A DNA stretch of 64,000 bases, taken from assembly GCF_018437225.1 (NCBI RefSeq), contig NZ_JAAMFI010000002.1, positions 248,001 through 312,000 on the forward strand. Reading direction: 5' to 3'. Positions 33,417 to 44,274 of the stretch are shown here, piece after piece. A program made the translations under genes and the position numbers. The notes beneath the pieces were generated by a model, which was not told where the DNA came from, searched no databases, and was given only the letters and a program-made list of their open reading frames with translations. How positions within the stretch are numbered: position 1 is the stretch's first letter; each line of letters begins with the position of its first letter. This DNA comes from Fructobacillus papyriferae. Its GTDB lineage: Bacteria; Bacillota; Bacilli; Lactobacillales; Lactobacillaceae.

Positions 33417-34652
33417 ATGAAGATTGGTTTATTTACGGATACCTATTTTCCACAGGTCTCTGGCGTAGCAACGTCCATTAAAACTTTAAAAGACGCCTTG
33501 GAAGAACAGGGGCACGAAGTCTACATTTTCACGACCACGGATCCTAAGGTTTCAAAGGATGAAAAAGAGGAGCGGATTTTCCGCTTCTCTTCTTTGCCAT
33601 ACTTTGGCTTTAAGGACCGTCGCTTGACCTTCCGTGGCTTGATTCGAGCCGTCGAGATCGCCAAGGAAGTCGATTTGGACATCGTTCATACGCAAACGGA
33701 ATTCTCCTTAGGTCTAATCGGTAAGTATGTGGCCCGCCGTTTAAAGATTCCGGCGATTCACACCTACCACACGATGTATGAAGATTACACGCACTACGTG
33801 GCCAAAGGCATCTTACTTCGGCCATCAGCTGTCTCCCATTTGGTGAAAGCCTATCTGAAGTCAATGAATGGTGTGATTGCGCCTTCTGAACGTGTCAAGG
33901 AGAGCTTGCTTTCTTATGGCGTTGATGACATTCCCATTCCAGTTATTCCGACTGGTGTAGCGGTTAAAGAGCTTGGGGATGGTAAAGAAGATTTGCATGC
34001 CAAATATGGCATTGCAAAGGATGCGCCCGTTGTCTTATCACTTGGCCGCTTGGCTTTTGAAAAGAACATCGCCATGACCATCTCGGCTTTTTCTGAGATT
34101 TTAGAAACCGTGCCCAATGCCCGCTTGGTGATTGCAGGGGATGGTCCGGCCAAAAAGTCTTTGCAAGAACAAGTCGAGGATCTCGAATTGCAGGACTCGA
34201 TTACCTTTGTTGGAATGGTGGACCACGATCAGGTGGCGGACTATTACCGCTTGGCCACAGTCTTTGTCTCGTCATCAGATTCGGAGACGCAAGGGTTGAC
34301 TTTTATCGAGGCGCTGGCTTCTGATCGACCTTTTGTGGCGATCCATTCGCCTTATTTGGATCAGTTAGTAAAAGACCCAGCCATCGGTCAATTAGTGGAT
34401 GATTATGATGAATTTCGGGATGCGGTGGAAAGCTATCTAAAGCGACCATTTTCGAAAGAAGACGAGGAAATCCGCAAGCAAGCGGTGAAAAACGTTGATG
34501 CCACAACCTTTGGTAAGCGTGTCTTTGATTTCTACGAAACGATCATCCATAACTACGAACAAGATGAAACCGAAGACGACTCTGATCAGCTAAATGATGA
34601 TGAAATTGGCTATATCAAGCGTCTTTTACGAAATCCCTTTAGGAGAAATTGA
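33417..34652 (+). CDS. GT4 glycosyltransferase, probable monoglucosyl-diacylglycerol synthase
   Basis: Glycosyltransferase family 4 protein, 411 residues, probably acting on the cytosolic membrane face. Seen: GLFTDTYFPQVSGVATSIKTL, IVHTQTEFSLGLIGK, HTYHTMYEDYTHYV, VIPTGV, LGRLAFEKNI, and the donor-binding SDSETQGLTFIEALASDRP. The tandem with a second GT4 and a nearby ltaS is the context of glycolipid anchor synthesis (LafB/alMGS type: glucose onto diacylglycerol). The acidic Glu/Asp-rich tail is unusual but common in this group. Start ATG 33417 after GGAGGCAAAGA. Function by context, not tested. Confidence 0.85.
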   Translation: MKIGLFTDTYFPQVSGVATSIKTLKDALEEQGHEVYIFTTTDPKVSKDEKEERIFRFSSLPYFGFKDRRLTFRGLIRAVEIAKEVDLDIVHTQTEFSLGLIGKYVARRLKIPAIHTYHTMYEDYTHYVAKGILLRPSAVSHLVKAYLKSMNGVIAPSERVKESLLSYGVDDIPIPVIPTGVAVKELGDGKEDLHAKYGIAKDAPVVLSLGRLAFEKNIAMTISAFSEILETVPNARLVIAGDGPAKKSLQEQVEDLELQDSITFVGMVDHDQVADYYRLATVFVSSSDSETQGLTFIEALASDRPFVAIHSPYLDQLVKDPAIGQLVDDYDEFRDAVESYLKRPFSKEDEEIRKQAVKNVDATTFGKRVFDFYETIIHNYEQDETEDDSDQLNDDEIGYIKRLLRNPFRRN

Positions 34653-35722
34653 CGTTGAAAGTCCTATTATACTTTGAAAATCAAAAATGGATTGCCCAAT
34701 CGGGTATTGGCCGGGCGCTTCGCTTGCAGCAAGCGGCGCTTGGTCCAGTGGCCGATGTAACGGTGACAACTGATCCAAAGTGTGAGGACTATGACGTACT
34801 CCACATCAACACGTATGGGGTGCGGTCGATGCACATGGTCAAAAAGGCCCACCGTCTTGGAAAAAAAGTGGTCTACCATGCTCACTCAACTTATGAAGAT
34901 TTCCGTAATTCTTTCTTCGGATCGAATCTGCTGGCCCCCTTGTACAAGAAGTACCTGGTGGCTTTGTACCGGCAGGCTGATGCCTTAATTACGCCAACGC
35001 CATACTCCAAGTCGTTGTTAGAAAATTATGGCTTAACCCAGCCAATCTATCCGGTTTCAAACGGGATTGATCTGACGAAATACGCGCCAGACGAATCAAA
35101 AATTCAGGCCTATAAGGAATACTTTGGAATTAAAGCCAACCAGCAGGTGGTGATGGCCGTCGGTCTTTTCTTCGAACGAAAGGGACTCTTTGATTTTATT
35201 GAGCTGGCCAAGCGCCATCCCGAAGTGACCTTTATCTGGTTTGGCCACACCAACTTGGCTATCGTACCGGCCAAGGTTCGAAAAGCCATCGAAGATCATC
35301 CTAAAAACTTGAGTTTCCCAGGCTACATCACGGGAGACATTATTAAAGGCGCTTTTGCTGGCGCTGACCTGTTCTTATATCCTTCTTATGAAGAAACGGA
35401 AGGAATCGTTGTCTTGGAGGCCTTGGCCTCTAAGCAAAAACTTTTGGTACGAGATATTCCGGTCTATGACGGCTGGCTTTATGATCAAAAAAACTGCTAT
35501 AAAGCCACTGACTTGGACGACTTTGATCAGCAAATGGATGCGATCTTAGCGGGAAATCGTCCGGATCTGACAAAAGCGGGCTATGAAGTCGCCAAGGATC
35601 GCGATTTGCATCGCATTGGTGAAATTCTGAACCACGTCTACCGGGCAGTACTCGATGAAAAGACTTTACCTTTGAACGAAAACGGAACAGTGGGGATTCA
35701 CTTCACTGATCAAAACGCTTAA
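34649..35722 (+). CDS. GT4 glycosyltransferase, probable diglycosyl-diacylglycerol synthase
   Basis: Second GT4 enzyme, 357 residues, overlapping the previous gene by 4 bases with a TTG or GTG-like start after AGGAGAAATTGACG. Seen: NQKWIAQSGIGRALRLQQAAL, DVLHINTYG, KVVYHAHSTYEDFRNSF, PVSNGIDL, FFERKGLFDFIELAK, and the ESFGIV-like block YPSYEETEGIVVLEALAS. It resembles LafA/CpoA enzymes, which add the second sugar to monoglucosyl-diacylglycerol. The product would serve as lipoteichoic acid anchor and membrane lipid. Sugar identity is not readable. Confidence 0.85.
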   Translation: MTLKVLLYFENQKWIAQSGIGRALRLQQAALGPVADVTVTTDPKCEDYDVLHINTYGVRSMHMVKKAHRLGKKVVYHAHSTYEDFRNSFFGSNLLAPLYKKYLVALYRQADALITPTPYSKSLLENYGLTQPIYPVSNGIDLTKYAPDESKIQAYKEYFGIKANQQVVMAVGLFFERKGLFDFIELAKRHPEVTFIWFGHTNLAIVPAKVRKAIEDHPKNLSFPGYITGDIIKGAFAGADLFLYPSYEETEGIVVLEALASKQKLLVRDIPVYDGWLYDQKNCYKATDLDDFDQQMDAILAGNRPDLTKAGYEVAKDRDLHRIGEILNHVYRAVLDEKTLPLNENGTVGIHFTDQNA

Positions 35723-35733
35723 GGAGCCTCTTT

Positions 35734-36771
35734 ATGTCACGTCGGAATCAATTGTCTGCGCTGATCGTCCTTTTAATGACGGGCCTGGTCATTTATTACC
35801 TCACAAATGAATTAGCGGGTCGCGGCAAGCAATTGGAAGCCGCGCTTAAAGTTTTGGATTGGCGCTTTTTGTTGATCGGCTTTTTGATGATGGTCTTATC
35901 CCTTTTGCTTGAGGCCTTTGCCACGCACGCCTTGCTGAGTCAAGAGGACCGCCGTGAGACGTCCTGGGGCACCTTGCTGCGCGTTCCTTTGCTGAACCAG
36001 TTAGGGGTCGGCCTGACACCTTTTGCAACGGGCGGGCAGCCAGCTCAGCTCTACGCTTTAACTCGTGGAAAGATGCCGGCCTCACGGGCGTTGTCCGTTA
36101 TTTTGATGAAGTTTTTGGTCTATCAAATCGTGGTGGTCTTGTTCTTTATCATCGGTTACTTCGCTGCCGAAGATTTTATCTATGAAAATGTCAACCCAGC
36201 TTTTGCCACCTTTATTCCATTTGCCATTGGTATCCACGCTGTTGTGATCATCGGGATTTTATTGGTAATGTTCTGGCCGGCTTTGTCCTTGAAAGTCGTC
36301 GACCTTGGTGCTAAATTAATCAAAGGGATCTATAAAGGTGACAATCTGCAGCAAATGCAAGAAAAGGCGCACCAAAAGATTGTAAGCTTTCATGAGGAAT
36401 CCAAACGGGTGATTAAATCGAGTCGCGCTTTAGCGGTTGCCACGGCTTATACCGGCTTGCAACTAATCGCCTTATACGTGGTCCCATACTTTGTGATTCG
36501 CGCCTTTGGTTATGTGAGTGTCAATCCTTTTCTAATTATTGCCATGAATATCATGATTGTCATGGTTATCTCGCTTTTTCCAATCCCTGGTGGCGTTGGT
36601 GGAGCGGAGCTTTCTTTCCAGCTCCTCTTTACGCCATTTGTTAAAAATCCAGCGACCTTGATCTTAGTGATTTTGATCTGGCGCTTGATTACTTACTATT
36701 TCTGTCTTTTTGCCGGAATTTTGGCCTATGTCATTCCGACAAAGGAACAAAAAGAAGGGCGCCATGTCTGA
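35734..36771 (+). CDS. Flippase-like membrane protein (YbhN/UPF0104, MprF-type domain)
   Basis: Integral membrane protein of 345 residues with about eight helices, family of lysylphosphatidylglycerol synthase transmembrane regions. Seen: the conserved RVPLLNQLGVGLTPFATGGQPAQLYAL and the C-terminal FPIPGGVGGAELSFQLLFTPF. It lacks the MprF aminoacyl-transfer domain, so it may act as a lipid flippase or translocase. Directly downstream of the two glycolipid glycosyltransferases, 11 bases on. Moving the glycolipid to the outer leaflet would fit, as inference. It overlaps ykuJ by 8 bases. Confidence 0.85.
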   Translation: MSRRNQLSALIVLLMTGLVIYYLTNELAGRGKQLEAALKVLDWRFLLIGFLMMVLSLLLEAFATHALLSQEDRRETSWGTLLRVPLLNQLGVGLTPFATGGQPAQLYALTRGKMPASRALSVILMKFLVYQIVVVLFFIIGYFAAEDFIYENVNPAFATFIPFAIGIHAVVIIGILLVMFWPALSLKVVDLGAKLIKGIYKGDNLQQMQEKAHQKIVSFHEESKRVIKSSRALAVATAYTGLQLIALYVVPYFVIRAFGYVSVNPFLIIAMNIMIVMVISLFPIPGGVGGAELSFQLLFTPFVKNPATLILVILIWRLITYYFCLFAGILAYVIPTKEQKEGRHV

Positions 36772-37018
36772 AGAAAAGAGTCAATTACAAGATATTTTGA
36801 AGCGTCTGTTTGCCATGGAAAAGGCAAAGGATGGCCGTTTTCAAAAACGTCGTTTTGATCTTTACGGTCTGGAGTTGCTTCAGGTGACCTATGACCAAGA
36901 AAATCAAGAATGGGATCTCTTGGACCACCGGTTGAAAAAGCACTACCACTTTGACGATGTTGACTTGGTCGCCATTGAGATTTACGATTTGCTTCGTGAT
37001 GTACAGCTGACCTTCTAG
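36764..37018 (+). CDS. ykuJ: YkuJ family protein
   Basis: Small cytosolic protein of 84 residues of unknown function. The family is known from Bacillus ykuJ. It shows an N-terminal helix (SQLQDILKRLFAMEKA), a basic beta-rich middle and the C-terminal DDVDLVAIEIYDLLRD that marks the family. Start ATG 36764 after AAGAAGGGCGCC, inside the end of the flippase-like gene. Its place in a glycolipid-LTA operon is notable but does not reveal a role. The reverse strand shadow frames are not genes. Confidence 0.8.
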   Translation: MSEEKSQLQDILKRLFAMEKAKDGRFQKRRFDLYGLELLQVTYDQENQEWDLLDHRLKKHYHFDDVDLVAIEIYDLLRDVQLTF

Positions 37019-37039
37019 GTCAGTTTTTATGAGGAATGA

Positions 37040-39157
37040 ATGATGCTGAAAAATTTCATGAGCTCGGTTAAAGATCAGTTGACCTGGTCGTCGATGAAAA
37101 AGACAGGGCCTTGGTGGCGCAGTTTGACGGGCTTTTTTGTCCTGAACCTGATTTTGGTCTGGTTCAAGACCTACCTGAACTACTTTTTTAACTTTTCCCT
37201 TGGGGCAAGCGGTCCCATTCAACTCTTTTTGTTAGCTGTAAACCCAATTCCGACGGCGATCATTTTGCTCGGAATCGCGTTTTACTTCCGGGGGCGGTTA
37301 GCTTATTTTTTGGTCTGGTTGTTTAACCTCATTCAGACGGTTTGGCTCTTTGCAAATATTTTGTACTATCGCGAATTCTCGGACTTTTTGTCCTTTGGTA
37401 TTCTTGGTTCCGGTTCGTCGACGGGCAATAATTTGAGCAAGTCGATTGCCGCCATCATCAAGCCAACTGATTTTTTGGTCTATCTTGATTTGATCGTCTT
37501 GGCGGTTTTGCTCTTGTTCAAGTTTTGGCCCATTCAAAAGGCCGGCTTAAAAAAGCGTTATGCCTTATTAACCACTGCTTTGGGCCTAGCCTTGATGTTG
37601 GTGAACTTTGGTATCGCTTCCGTTGATCGTTCGGGCTTGCTGACGCGTTCTTTTGACAACAACTACATTGTCAAATACATGGGTTTGAATGAATATGCAG
37701 CCTTTAACGCCTTTCAAACCAAGAAGCAGTCCGATTCTCGTAAAGAAGCAACGGCGCAGGACTTAAAGAACGTTCAGAACTTCTTGAATGAAAATAATGT
37801 GCCGGCTAACACTTCTTATTACGGCACACAAAAGGGCAAAAACGTCTTTGTTATCCACTTGGAGTCCTTCCAACAATTCCTCTTGGATTACAAGGTTGAT
37901 GGTCAGGAAGTCACGCCAAACTTAAACGCTTTTTATCACGACCAAAATACGTTGTCCTTTGATAACTTCTATAACCAGGTTGGTCAGGGGAAGACATCCG
38001 ATGCCGAAATGATGCAGGAAAACTCCTTGTATGGGCTATCAACGGGTTCAGCCATGACAAAGTACGGGACCTCCAACACCTTTGAATCCATGCCGGGCAT
38101 CTTGGGTCAGCAGGGCTATACGTCAGCGGCCTTCCACGGGGATGTCTCGACCTTTTGGAACCGAAACAACACCTACAAGTCCTTTGGTTATAACTACTTC
38201 TTCTCGAAGAACTATTATCCAAATTCTGACAAAGCCAACTATTCGGTTGGCTACGGGTTGAAGGATAAGATTTTCTTGAAGGACTCGGCCCAATACATCG
38301 AACAGTTACCTCAGCCCTTCTATGCGAAGTTGATTACCGTAACGAACCACTATCCCTACACTTTGGATAAGGAAAACATCGACTTCCCAGCCACACAAAC
38401 AGGGGATTCGACGGTTGATGGCTACGTGCAAACGGCCCACTACCTCGATGAGGCGTTCGGAGAACTCATGAATTACCTGAAGAAGACTGGCCTGTACGAT
38501 AAGTCGACCTTTGTTCTTTATGGGGATCACTACGGTATTTCTGAAAACCACAAGGACGCCATTGCCAAATTACTTGGTAAGGAATCGGTTAACAATTATG
38601 ATTTGGCCAACTTCCAAAAAGTGCCCTTTATGATTCATGGAACTGGTCTTCAGGGAGGCATTAACCACACGTATGGTGGTGAAATCGACATGATGCCAAC
38701 GCTTTTGCACTTGCTTGGTGTTTCAACCGATGGCCTGACGCTTTTCGGCCATGATTTGCTCTCCCAGCAGAACCAACAAACCGTTATCTTCCGAAACGGA
38801 GACTGGGTCACGCCACGCTATACCAAGTATCGAAACGAATATTACGACACGCAGACGGGCCAACAGTTGTCGATGAATGCTAATCCGGCTTTAAAGGCAA
38901 CGGCCAAACGTGTTCAGGCTTATGCTGACAAATCATTGTCTTATTCTGATAAGGTGATCACGGGTGATTTGCTTCGTTTCGATAAGAACCGACTGAATGC
39001 GTATACTGTTGATAAATCACAGTATGATTACCAAAAAGCATCGGCTCTTAAGACCTTGAAGCAAAACCAAAAATCAAACCCAACCTCGCTTTTTGCTAAG
39101 AACAACGAGCAAAGTACGGTTGACCAATATGAAACGAGCGCTCCTGAATTAAAGTAG
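37040..39157 (+). CDS. ltaS: Lipoteichoic acid synthase
   Basis: Polymerises glycerol-phosphate from phosphatidylglycerol onto a glycolipid anchor at the outer membrane face. 705 residues. Five N-terminal helices (to about 205), then an extracellular sulfatase-fold domain. Seen: VIHLESFQQFLLD with metal-binding Glu, GQGKTSDAEMMQ with the nucleophile Thr, YTSAAFHGDVSTFWNRN, and FVLYGDHYGIS with Asp-His metal ligands. Extended C-terminal tail rich in Lys/Gln/Asn. Twenty bases after ykuJ, probably the end of the glycolipid operon, as a strong terminator follows. Confidence 0.96.
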   Translation: MMLKNFMSSVKDQLTWSSMKKTGPWWRSLTGFFVLNLILVWFKTYLNYFFNFSLGASGPIQLFLLAVNPIPTAIILLGIAFYFRGRLAYFLVWLFNLIQTVWLFANILYYREFSDFLSFGILGSGSSTGNNLSKSIAAIIKPTDFLVYLDLIVLAVLLLFKFWPIQKAGLKKRYALLTTALGLALMLVNFGIASVDRSGLLTRSFDNNYIVKYMGLNEYAAFNAFQTKKQSDSRKEATAQDLKNVQNFLNENNVPANTSYYGTQKGKNVFVIHLESFQQFLLDYKVDGQEVTPNLNAFYHDQNTLSFDNFYNQVGQGKTSDAEMMQENSLYGLSTGSAMTKYGTSNTFESMPGILGQQGYTSAAFHGDVSTFWNRNNTYKSFGYNYFFSKNYYPNSDKANYSVGYGLKDKIFLKDSAQYIEQLPQPFYAKLITVTNHYPYTLDKENIDFPATQTGDSTVDGYVQTAHYLDEAFGELMNYLKKTGLYDKSTFVLYGDHYGISENHKDAIAKLLGKESVNNYDLANFQKVPFMIHGTGLQGGINHTYGGEIDMMPTLLHLLGVSTDGLTLFGHDLLSQQNQQTVIFRNGDWVTPRYTKYRNEYYDTQTGQQLSMNANPALKATAKRVQAYADKSLSYSDKVITGDLLRFDKNRLNAYTVDKSQYDYQKASALKTLKQNQKSNPTSLFAKNNEQSTVDQYETSAPELK

Positions 39158-39176
39158 GACGGTTGAGGGTTCATTG

Positions 39177-39218
39177 AAACGAACAGATGTGTCTTATAGA
39201 ACATCTGTTCGTTTTTTG
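39177..39218 (+). terminator. Intrinsic terminator after ltaS
   Basis: ACGAACAGATGT pairs with ACATCTGTTCGT, a perfect 12-bp stem, followed by six T. Its 3' arm is also where the uvrB -35 region would be. Confidence 0.92.
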
Positions 39219-39228
39219 TCTCATTTGT

Positions 39229-39250
39229 TATAATAGATTGAACACATGTC
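39229..39250 (+). promoter_or_regulatory. uvrB -10 region with possible LexA box
   Basis: TATAAT (39229-39234) followed 5 bases later by GAACACATGTC (39240-39250), close to the Gram-positive LexA box GAAC-N4-GTTC with one half imperfect. uvrB is SOS-controlled in Bacillus. The -35 is poor. Confidence 0.4.
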
Positions 39251-39273
39251 ACGATACAAAAAAGGAGGCCGCC

Positions 39274-41286
39274 ATGGTTGAGGCAGAGAAAAAGGATGGA
39301 AAGTTTCAAGTTGTCTCGAAATACAAGCCCACTGGTGACCAGCCGAAGGCGATCAACAAGCTGGTGAAAGGCCTAAAAGAGGGTGTGAAAGAACAGGTGC
39401 TTTTGGGGGCAACCGGTACCGGAAAAACCTTTACGATTTCAAATGTCATTGCCCAAAATAACAAACCAACCCTGGTTTTGTCCCATAACAAAACCTTGGC
39501 AGGACAACTCTACTCAGAGTTGAAGGAATTCTTTCCAAATAATGCCGTTGAATACTTCGTTTCATACTATGACTATTACCAGCCGGAAGCCTATGTGCCT
39601 TCTTCTGATACCTTCATCGAAAAAGATTCGGCCATCAATGACGAAATCGACCAGTTGCGAAACTCTGCGACGGCTTCTCTTTTCGAAAGAAATGATACGA
39701 TCGTCGTGGCCTCAGTTTCCTCTATCTTTGGTTTGGGGGATCCCCATCAGTATCAAAATCACGTCATTAATTTACGCGTGGGCAACGAATACGGACGAAA
39801 TCAGCTGATGCACGACTTGGTGGATGTCCAATTTGCCCGTAATGACATTGATTTTCAGCGTGGCACATTCCGTGTTCGCGGTGATGTGATCGAAATTTTC
39901 CCATCGTCACAAGACGAACTGGCACTGCGCGTCGAATTCTTTGGAGACGAGATCGATCGCATCCGGCAAATTAATGCCTTGACTGGCCAGATTATGGCCG
40001 AAAAGGATTTTGTTTCCATCTATCCGGCTAAGCACTTTATGACCGATGATGAACGGATGAAAGAAGCCTTGGTCGGCATCCGAGAGGAAATGGACGAACG
40101 GCTAAAGGAGCTGGAAAAAGAAGGCAAGTTGCTCGAAGCGCAGCGCCTCCGTCAGCGAACCGAATACGATTTGGCCATGCTTCAAGAAATGGGCTTTACA
40201 CCGGGAATTGAAAATTATTCCCGTTGGATGGATGGCCGCAAAGAAGGCGAAGCGCCCTTTACCCTTTTGGACTTCTTCCCAGATGATTTCTTGATTGTCG
40301 TGGATGAAAGTCACGTGACGATGCCACAAGTACGCGGGATGTATAACGGGGACCGGGCCCGCAAGCAGACTTTAGTTGACTATGGTTTCCGTCTGCCATC
40401 GGCCTTAGACAACCGGCCATTACAACTGCCTGAATTCGAAGATCACGTGAACCAAATTATTTACATGTCGGCCACACCGGGTGATTACGAACTCGAACGC
40501 GTACCGAAAAAAGACGTCGTTGAACAAATCATCCGACCAACTGGTCTGCTCGATCCAGAAATCGAAGTTCGACCAGTCATGGGACAAATTGATGATTTGG
40601 TGGGTGAGATTAATAAGCGCATCGAGAAAAACGAACGCGTTTTCATCACGACTTTGACTAAACGAATGTCTGAGGATCTGACCGATTACCTGAAGGATGT
40701 CGGGATCAAGGTGGCTTATTTGCACTCGGATATCAAGACTCTGGAGCGGACCAAGATTATCCGTGAGCTCCGCCTTGGCAAATACGATGTCTTGGTCGGC
40801 ATCAACTTGCTTCGTGAGGGAATCGACGTGCCGGAAACGTCCCTAGTGGCGATCTTGGATGCCGACAAAGAAGGCTTTTTGCGTAACCCTCGTTCTTTGA
40901 TCCAAACAATTGGTCGTGCCGCCCGTAACGCGGACGGTCATGTGATCATGTATGCCGATAAGACGACCAAGGCGATGCAGGAAGCCATCGATGAGACGGC
41001 CCGTCGTCGTGAAATTCAAATGGCTTATAACAAGGAACACGGCATCACACCGCAGACTATCAAGAAGGAAATTCGTGATTTGATCTCGTCCACGAAGCCG
41101 ACCGAGGAAGCCGAAGCGGTTGATATGACCGAAATCGACTTTGCCGACTTGCCTAAGTCTGATCAGACTGATATCTTGGAAAACTTGGCTGCCCAAATGC
41201 GGGCCGCTGCTAAGGAATTGGACTTTGAAACGGCTGCCAAGGTTCGCGATAATATCATGAAATTAAAAAAGCAGGCAGGGCGCTAA
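39274..41286 (+). CDS. uvrB: Excinuclease ABC subunit B
   Basis: Damage-verifying helicase subunit of nucleotide excision repair. 670 residues. Seen: Walker [13 protein letters not shown], the beta-hairpin [21 protein letters not shown], helicase motifs V and VI ([24 protein letters not shown]), and the C-terminal UVR motif [18 protein letters not shown] for UvrC. Start ATG 39274 behind AAAGGAGG. A longer frame upstream runs through the promoter. uvrA follows after a terminator, so the two are separate units here though adjacent. Confidence 0.98.
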   Translation: MVEAEKKDGKFQVVSKYKPTGDQPKAINKLVKGLKEGVKEQVLLGATGTGKTFTISNVIAQNNKPTLVLSHNKTLAGQLYSELKEFFPNNAVEYFVSYYDYYQPEAYVPSSDTFIEKDSAINDEIDQLRNSATASLFERNDTIVVASVSSIFGLGDPHQYQNHVINLRVGNEYGRNQLMHDLVDVQFARNDIDFQRGTFRVRGDVIEIFPSSQDELALRVEFFGDEIDRIRQINALTGQIMAEKDFVSIYPAKHFMTDDERMKEALVGIREEMDERLKELEKEGKLLEAQRLRQRTEYDLAMLQEMGFTPGIENYSRWMDGRKEGEAPFTLLDFFPDDFLIVVDESHVTMPQVRGMYNGDRARKQTLVDYGFRLPSALDNRPLQLPEFEDHVNQIIYMSATPGDYELERVPKKDVVEQIIRPTGLLDPEIEVRPVMGQIDDLVGEINKRIEKNERVFITTLTKRMSEDLTDYLKDVGIKVAYLHSDIKTLERTKIIRELRLGKYDVLVGINLLREGIDVPETSLVAILDADKEGFLRNPRSLIQTIGRAARNADGHVIMYADKTTKAMQEAIDETARRREIQMAYNKEHGITPQTIKKEIRDLISSTKPTEEAEAVDMTEIDFADLPKSDQTDILENLAAQMRAAAKELDFETAAKVRDNIMKLKKQAGR

Positions 41287-41312
41287 TCGCACCGGTCGCT
41301 TTGCAATCGAAC

Positions 41313-41339
41313 GAAAAAGCCCAGGGATGGGCTTTTTAG
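41313..41339 (+). terminator. Intrinsic terminator between uvrB and uvrA
   Basis: AAAAAGCCC-agggat-GGGCTTTTT, 16 bases before uvrA starts. Confidence 0.85.
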
Positions 41340-41354
41340 CAAGTAGAGGAAAAC

Positions 41355-44234
41355 ATGGCTAAGAAAAACATTGAAATTCGGGGCGCTCGCGCTCATAACT
41401 TAAAAAACATTGACGTTGATATTCCAAAAGACTCGCTGACGGTTGTCACCGGGTTATCGGGTTCAGGAAAGTCTTCTTTGGCTTTTGATACGCTTTATGC
41501 CGAAGGACAGCGCCGTTACGTCGAATCGCTCTCCGCATACGCTCGGCAGTTTTTGGGACAAATGGATAAGCCAGACGTTGATTCAATTGACGGGTTATCG
41601 CCTGCTATTTCGATTGATCAGAAGACGACGTCCAATAACCCCCGTTCGACGGTTGGTACGGTGACCGAAATTGCGGACTACTTCCGTTTGCTGTTTGCCA
41701 GGGTGGGAAAGCCAGATGACCCAGCCGACGGGACAAAGATCGTCCAAACGATTGATCAAATGGTCGATTATGTCCAACACACATTAACTGAGGGCACTCG
41801 GCTGCAAGTTTTTGCGCCGATCATTGAACATAAGAAGGGGAGTCACCAAAAGACCTTCGAAAAGATGCAAAAGCAAGGCTACCTGCGGGCTAAAGTGGAT
41901 GGCGAAATTGTCGAATTGGATGAGCAAGACGAGCTTTCACTCGAACGCAATCAATTCCACGATATCTCGATCATGGTCGACCGTGTCGTCTTGCGCGATG
42001 GTTCGCGTTCGCGGCTTTTTGATTCCATCGAAGCCGCTACGGGATTGGCCAATGGCCTGGTCGTCTTAGAGCCAGTTGCACGAGAAGGGGAGGACAAGCA
42101 GGAAGCAATTCGGATGTCCGACCATTATTTGGGGGAGTTGAAGGACTTTCGTCCAGGTCGTTTGGAGCCGCGGCTCTTTTCTTTCAATGCGCCAGATGGG
42201 GCTTGCCCGGTCTGTCAGGGACTGGGGGCTAATCAGGAAGTCGACATCGACTTGGTTATCCCAGACGACTCCTTGACTTTAAAAGATGGGGCGATTGCGC
42301 CTTGGCATCCCATTTCGTCGAACTACTACCCAGCTTTGCTCGAGCAATTTTGTGAGCAGTTCAAGATTCCGATGGACAAGCCCTTTAAGGACTTGAAAAA
42401 AGAGCAGCAGGAAATGATCTTGTATGGCTCTGGTGATCAAAACTTTCATTTTCACTTTAATTCGGACTTTGGTGGTGTTCGTGATGTGGATCAGCCATTC
42501 GAAGGCGTAATGAACAATATTGCTCGCCGTTACAAAGAAACAAATTCGGATTTCACGCGTGACGTCATGGCCCAATACATGACCAAACTGACTTGTCCAG
42601 CCTGTCATGGGTACCGCCTGAACAAGGCCGCCTTATCGATTAAAGTTGGCGGTCAAAACATCGGAGACGTCTCGAATTTGCCTGTTAACGATGAGATCGA
42701 CTTCTTTGCTGGATTAACTTTGGGTCAACAAGATAAAGAAATTGCCCAGCCAATCTTAAAGGAAATCGAGGATCGCTTGGGCTTTTTGCAGTCTGTTGGT
42801 TTAGACTACTTAACTTTGTCGCGTTCTGCTGCTACTTTGTCTGGTGGTGAATCGCAGCGAATCCGTTTGGCCACGCAGATTGGGGCGAATTTGTCCGGTG
42901 TACTCTACGTCTTAGATGAGCCATCGATTGGGCTGCACCAGCGGGATAATGATAAGCTCTTAGCTTCGATGCAAGCGATGCGTGATCTTGGCAACACCTT
43001 AGTGGTTGTCGAACACGACGAGGATACGATGAACGCAGCCGACTACTTGATCGATGTGGGTCCTGGTGCTGGAAACCTGGGAGGTCAGATCATGGCTGCG
43101 GGCACGCCACAAGAGGTCATGGCTAATCCGAAGTCATTAACCGGACAGTATCTTTCAGGTAAGAAGTTTATTCCGGTACCCAAGTCCCGCCGCAAGGGTA
43201 ATGGCGAAGAAATCGTCATTCGAGGAGCCAAAGAAAACAATTTGAAGAACGTGACGGCTAAGTTCCCGCTTGGTAAATTCGTGGCGGTTACCGGCGTTTC
43301 TGGTTCTGGAAAGTCGACTTTGGTCAACACGATTTTAAAGCGGGCCTTGAAACAAAAGCTGAACAAGAATTCGAACAAGCCCGGGGCTTATCGAAAAATT
43401 GAGGGTGTTGAAAACGTTGAGCAAGTCGTTGACATTGATCAGTCACCCATCGGTCGGACACCGCGTTCGAACCCCGCAACCTACACGGGCGTTTTCGATG
43501 ACATCCGGACCCTTTTTGCCCAAACCAATGAGGCTAAGTTGCGTGGCTATGCTAAGGGCCGCTTTTCTTTTAATACCAAGGGCGGTCGCTGTGAAAACTG
43601 TCGCGGGGATGGGGTCATTAAGATTGAGATGAATTTTTTGCCCGATGTCTACGTCGATTGTGAGGTTTGTCATGGCACACGTTATAACTCTGAGACACTC
43701 GAAGTGACCTATAAGGGAAAGACGATTTCAGATGTCTTAGACATGACGGCTGACGAAGCGCTTGATTTCTTTTCTCCCATTCCTAAAATTGCCCGTCGTT
43801 TGCAGACGATGGTCGATGTCGGGTTAGGCTATGTGAAACTCGGACAGTCTGCTACGACTTTGTCTGGTGGTGAAGCCCAGCGGATGAAGTTAGCTTCAGA
43901 ATTGCACCGTCGCACGAACGGCAAGACCATCTACATTTTGGATGAGCCGACGACCGGTCTGCACACAGATGATATCGAGCGTCTGCTCGAAGTGTTGAAC
44001 CGTTTGGTCGATAACGGGAACACCGTCACGGTCATCGAGCACAACTTGGACGTGATCAAATCAGCCGATTGGTTGATTGATCTTGGCCCTGAAGGTGGTG
44101 CTTTAGGTGGCCAAATTATCGCGACCGGAACGCCTGAGAAGGTGTCAAGGAGTACGGCGTCATATACGGCTAAATACTTAAAGGAAATTATGGCACGCGA
44201 TCTGCAACGTGAACAGCAGCAGTCGGCAACATAA
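41355..44234 (+). CDS. uvrA: Excinuclease ABC subunit A
   Basis: Damage-recognising dimeric ATPase of nucleotide excision repair, 959 residues. Two ABC modules: first Walker [13 protein letters not shown] and signature [12 protein letters not shown], second Walker [13 protein letters not shown] and signature [15 protein letters not shown]. Zinc modules visible as CPVC, CPAC, and CENC ... CEVC. The usual [19 protein letters not shown] follows the first P-loop. The start follows AGAGGAAAAC. No SOS box is obvious for it alone. Confidence 0.98.
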   Translation: MAKKNIEIRGARAHNLKNIDVDIPKDSLTVVTGLSGSGKSSLAFDTLYAEGQRRYVESLSAYARQFLGQMDKPDVDSIDGLSPAISIDQKTTSNNPRSTVGTVTEIADYFRLLFARVGKPDDPADGTKIVQTIDQMVDYVQHTLTEGTRLQVFAPIIEHKKGSHQKTFEKMQKQGYLRAKVDGEIVELDEQDELSLERNQFHDISIMVDRVVLRDGSRSRLFDSIEAATGLANGLVVLEPVAREGEDKQEAIRMSDHYLGELKDFRPGRLEPRLFSFNAPDGACPVCQGLGANQEVDIDLVIPDDSLTLKDGAIAPWHPISSNYYPALLEQFCEQFKIPMDKPFKDLKKEQQEMILYGSGDQNFHFHFNSDFGGVRDVDQPFEGVMNNIARRYKETNSDFTRDVMAQYMTKLTCPACHGYRLNKAALSIKVGGQNIGDVSNLPVNDEIDFFAGLTLGQQDKEIAQPILKEIEDRLGFLQSVGLDYLTLSRSAATLSGGESQRIRLATQIGANLSGVLYVLDEPSIGLHQRDNDKLLASMQAMRDLGNTLVVVEHDEDTMNAADYLIDVGPGAGNLGGQIMAAGTPQEVMANPKSLTGQYLSGKKFIPVPKSRRKGNGEEIVIRGAKENNLKNVTAKFPLGKFVAVTGVSGSGKSTLVNTILKRALKQKLNKNSNKPGAYRKIEGVENVEQVVDIDQSPIGRTPRSNPATYTGVFDDIRTLFAQTNEAKLRGYAKGRFSFNTKGGRCENCRGDGVIKIEMNFLPDVYVDCEVCHGTRYNSETLEVTYKGKTISDVLDMTADEALDFFSPIPKIARRLQTMVDVGLGYVKLGQSATTLSGGEAQRMKLASELHRRTNGKTIYILDEPTTGLHTDDIERLLEVLNRLVDNGNTVTVIEHNLDVIKSADWLIDLGPEGGALGGQIIATGTPEKVSRSTASYTAKYLKEIMARDLQREQQQSAT

Positions 44235-44242
44235 CAGATAAT

Positions 44243-44274
44243 GAAAGCATCGGTCGTCGATCGGTGCTTTTTTT
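44243..44274 (+). terminator. Intrinsic terminator after uvrA
   Basis: AAAGCATCGGT / GATCGGTGCTTT-type hairpin with a long T run. The following ~200 bases to the permease hold no supported gene. A TAAAAT box near 44443 may start the permease transcript. Confidence 0.8.
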
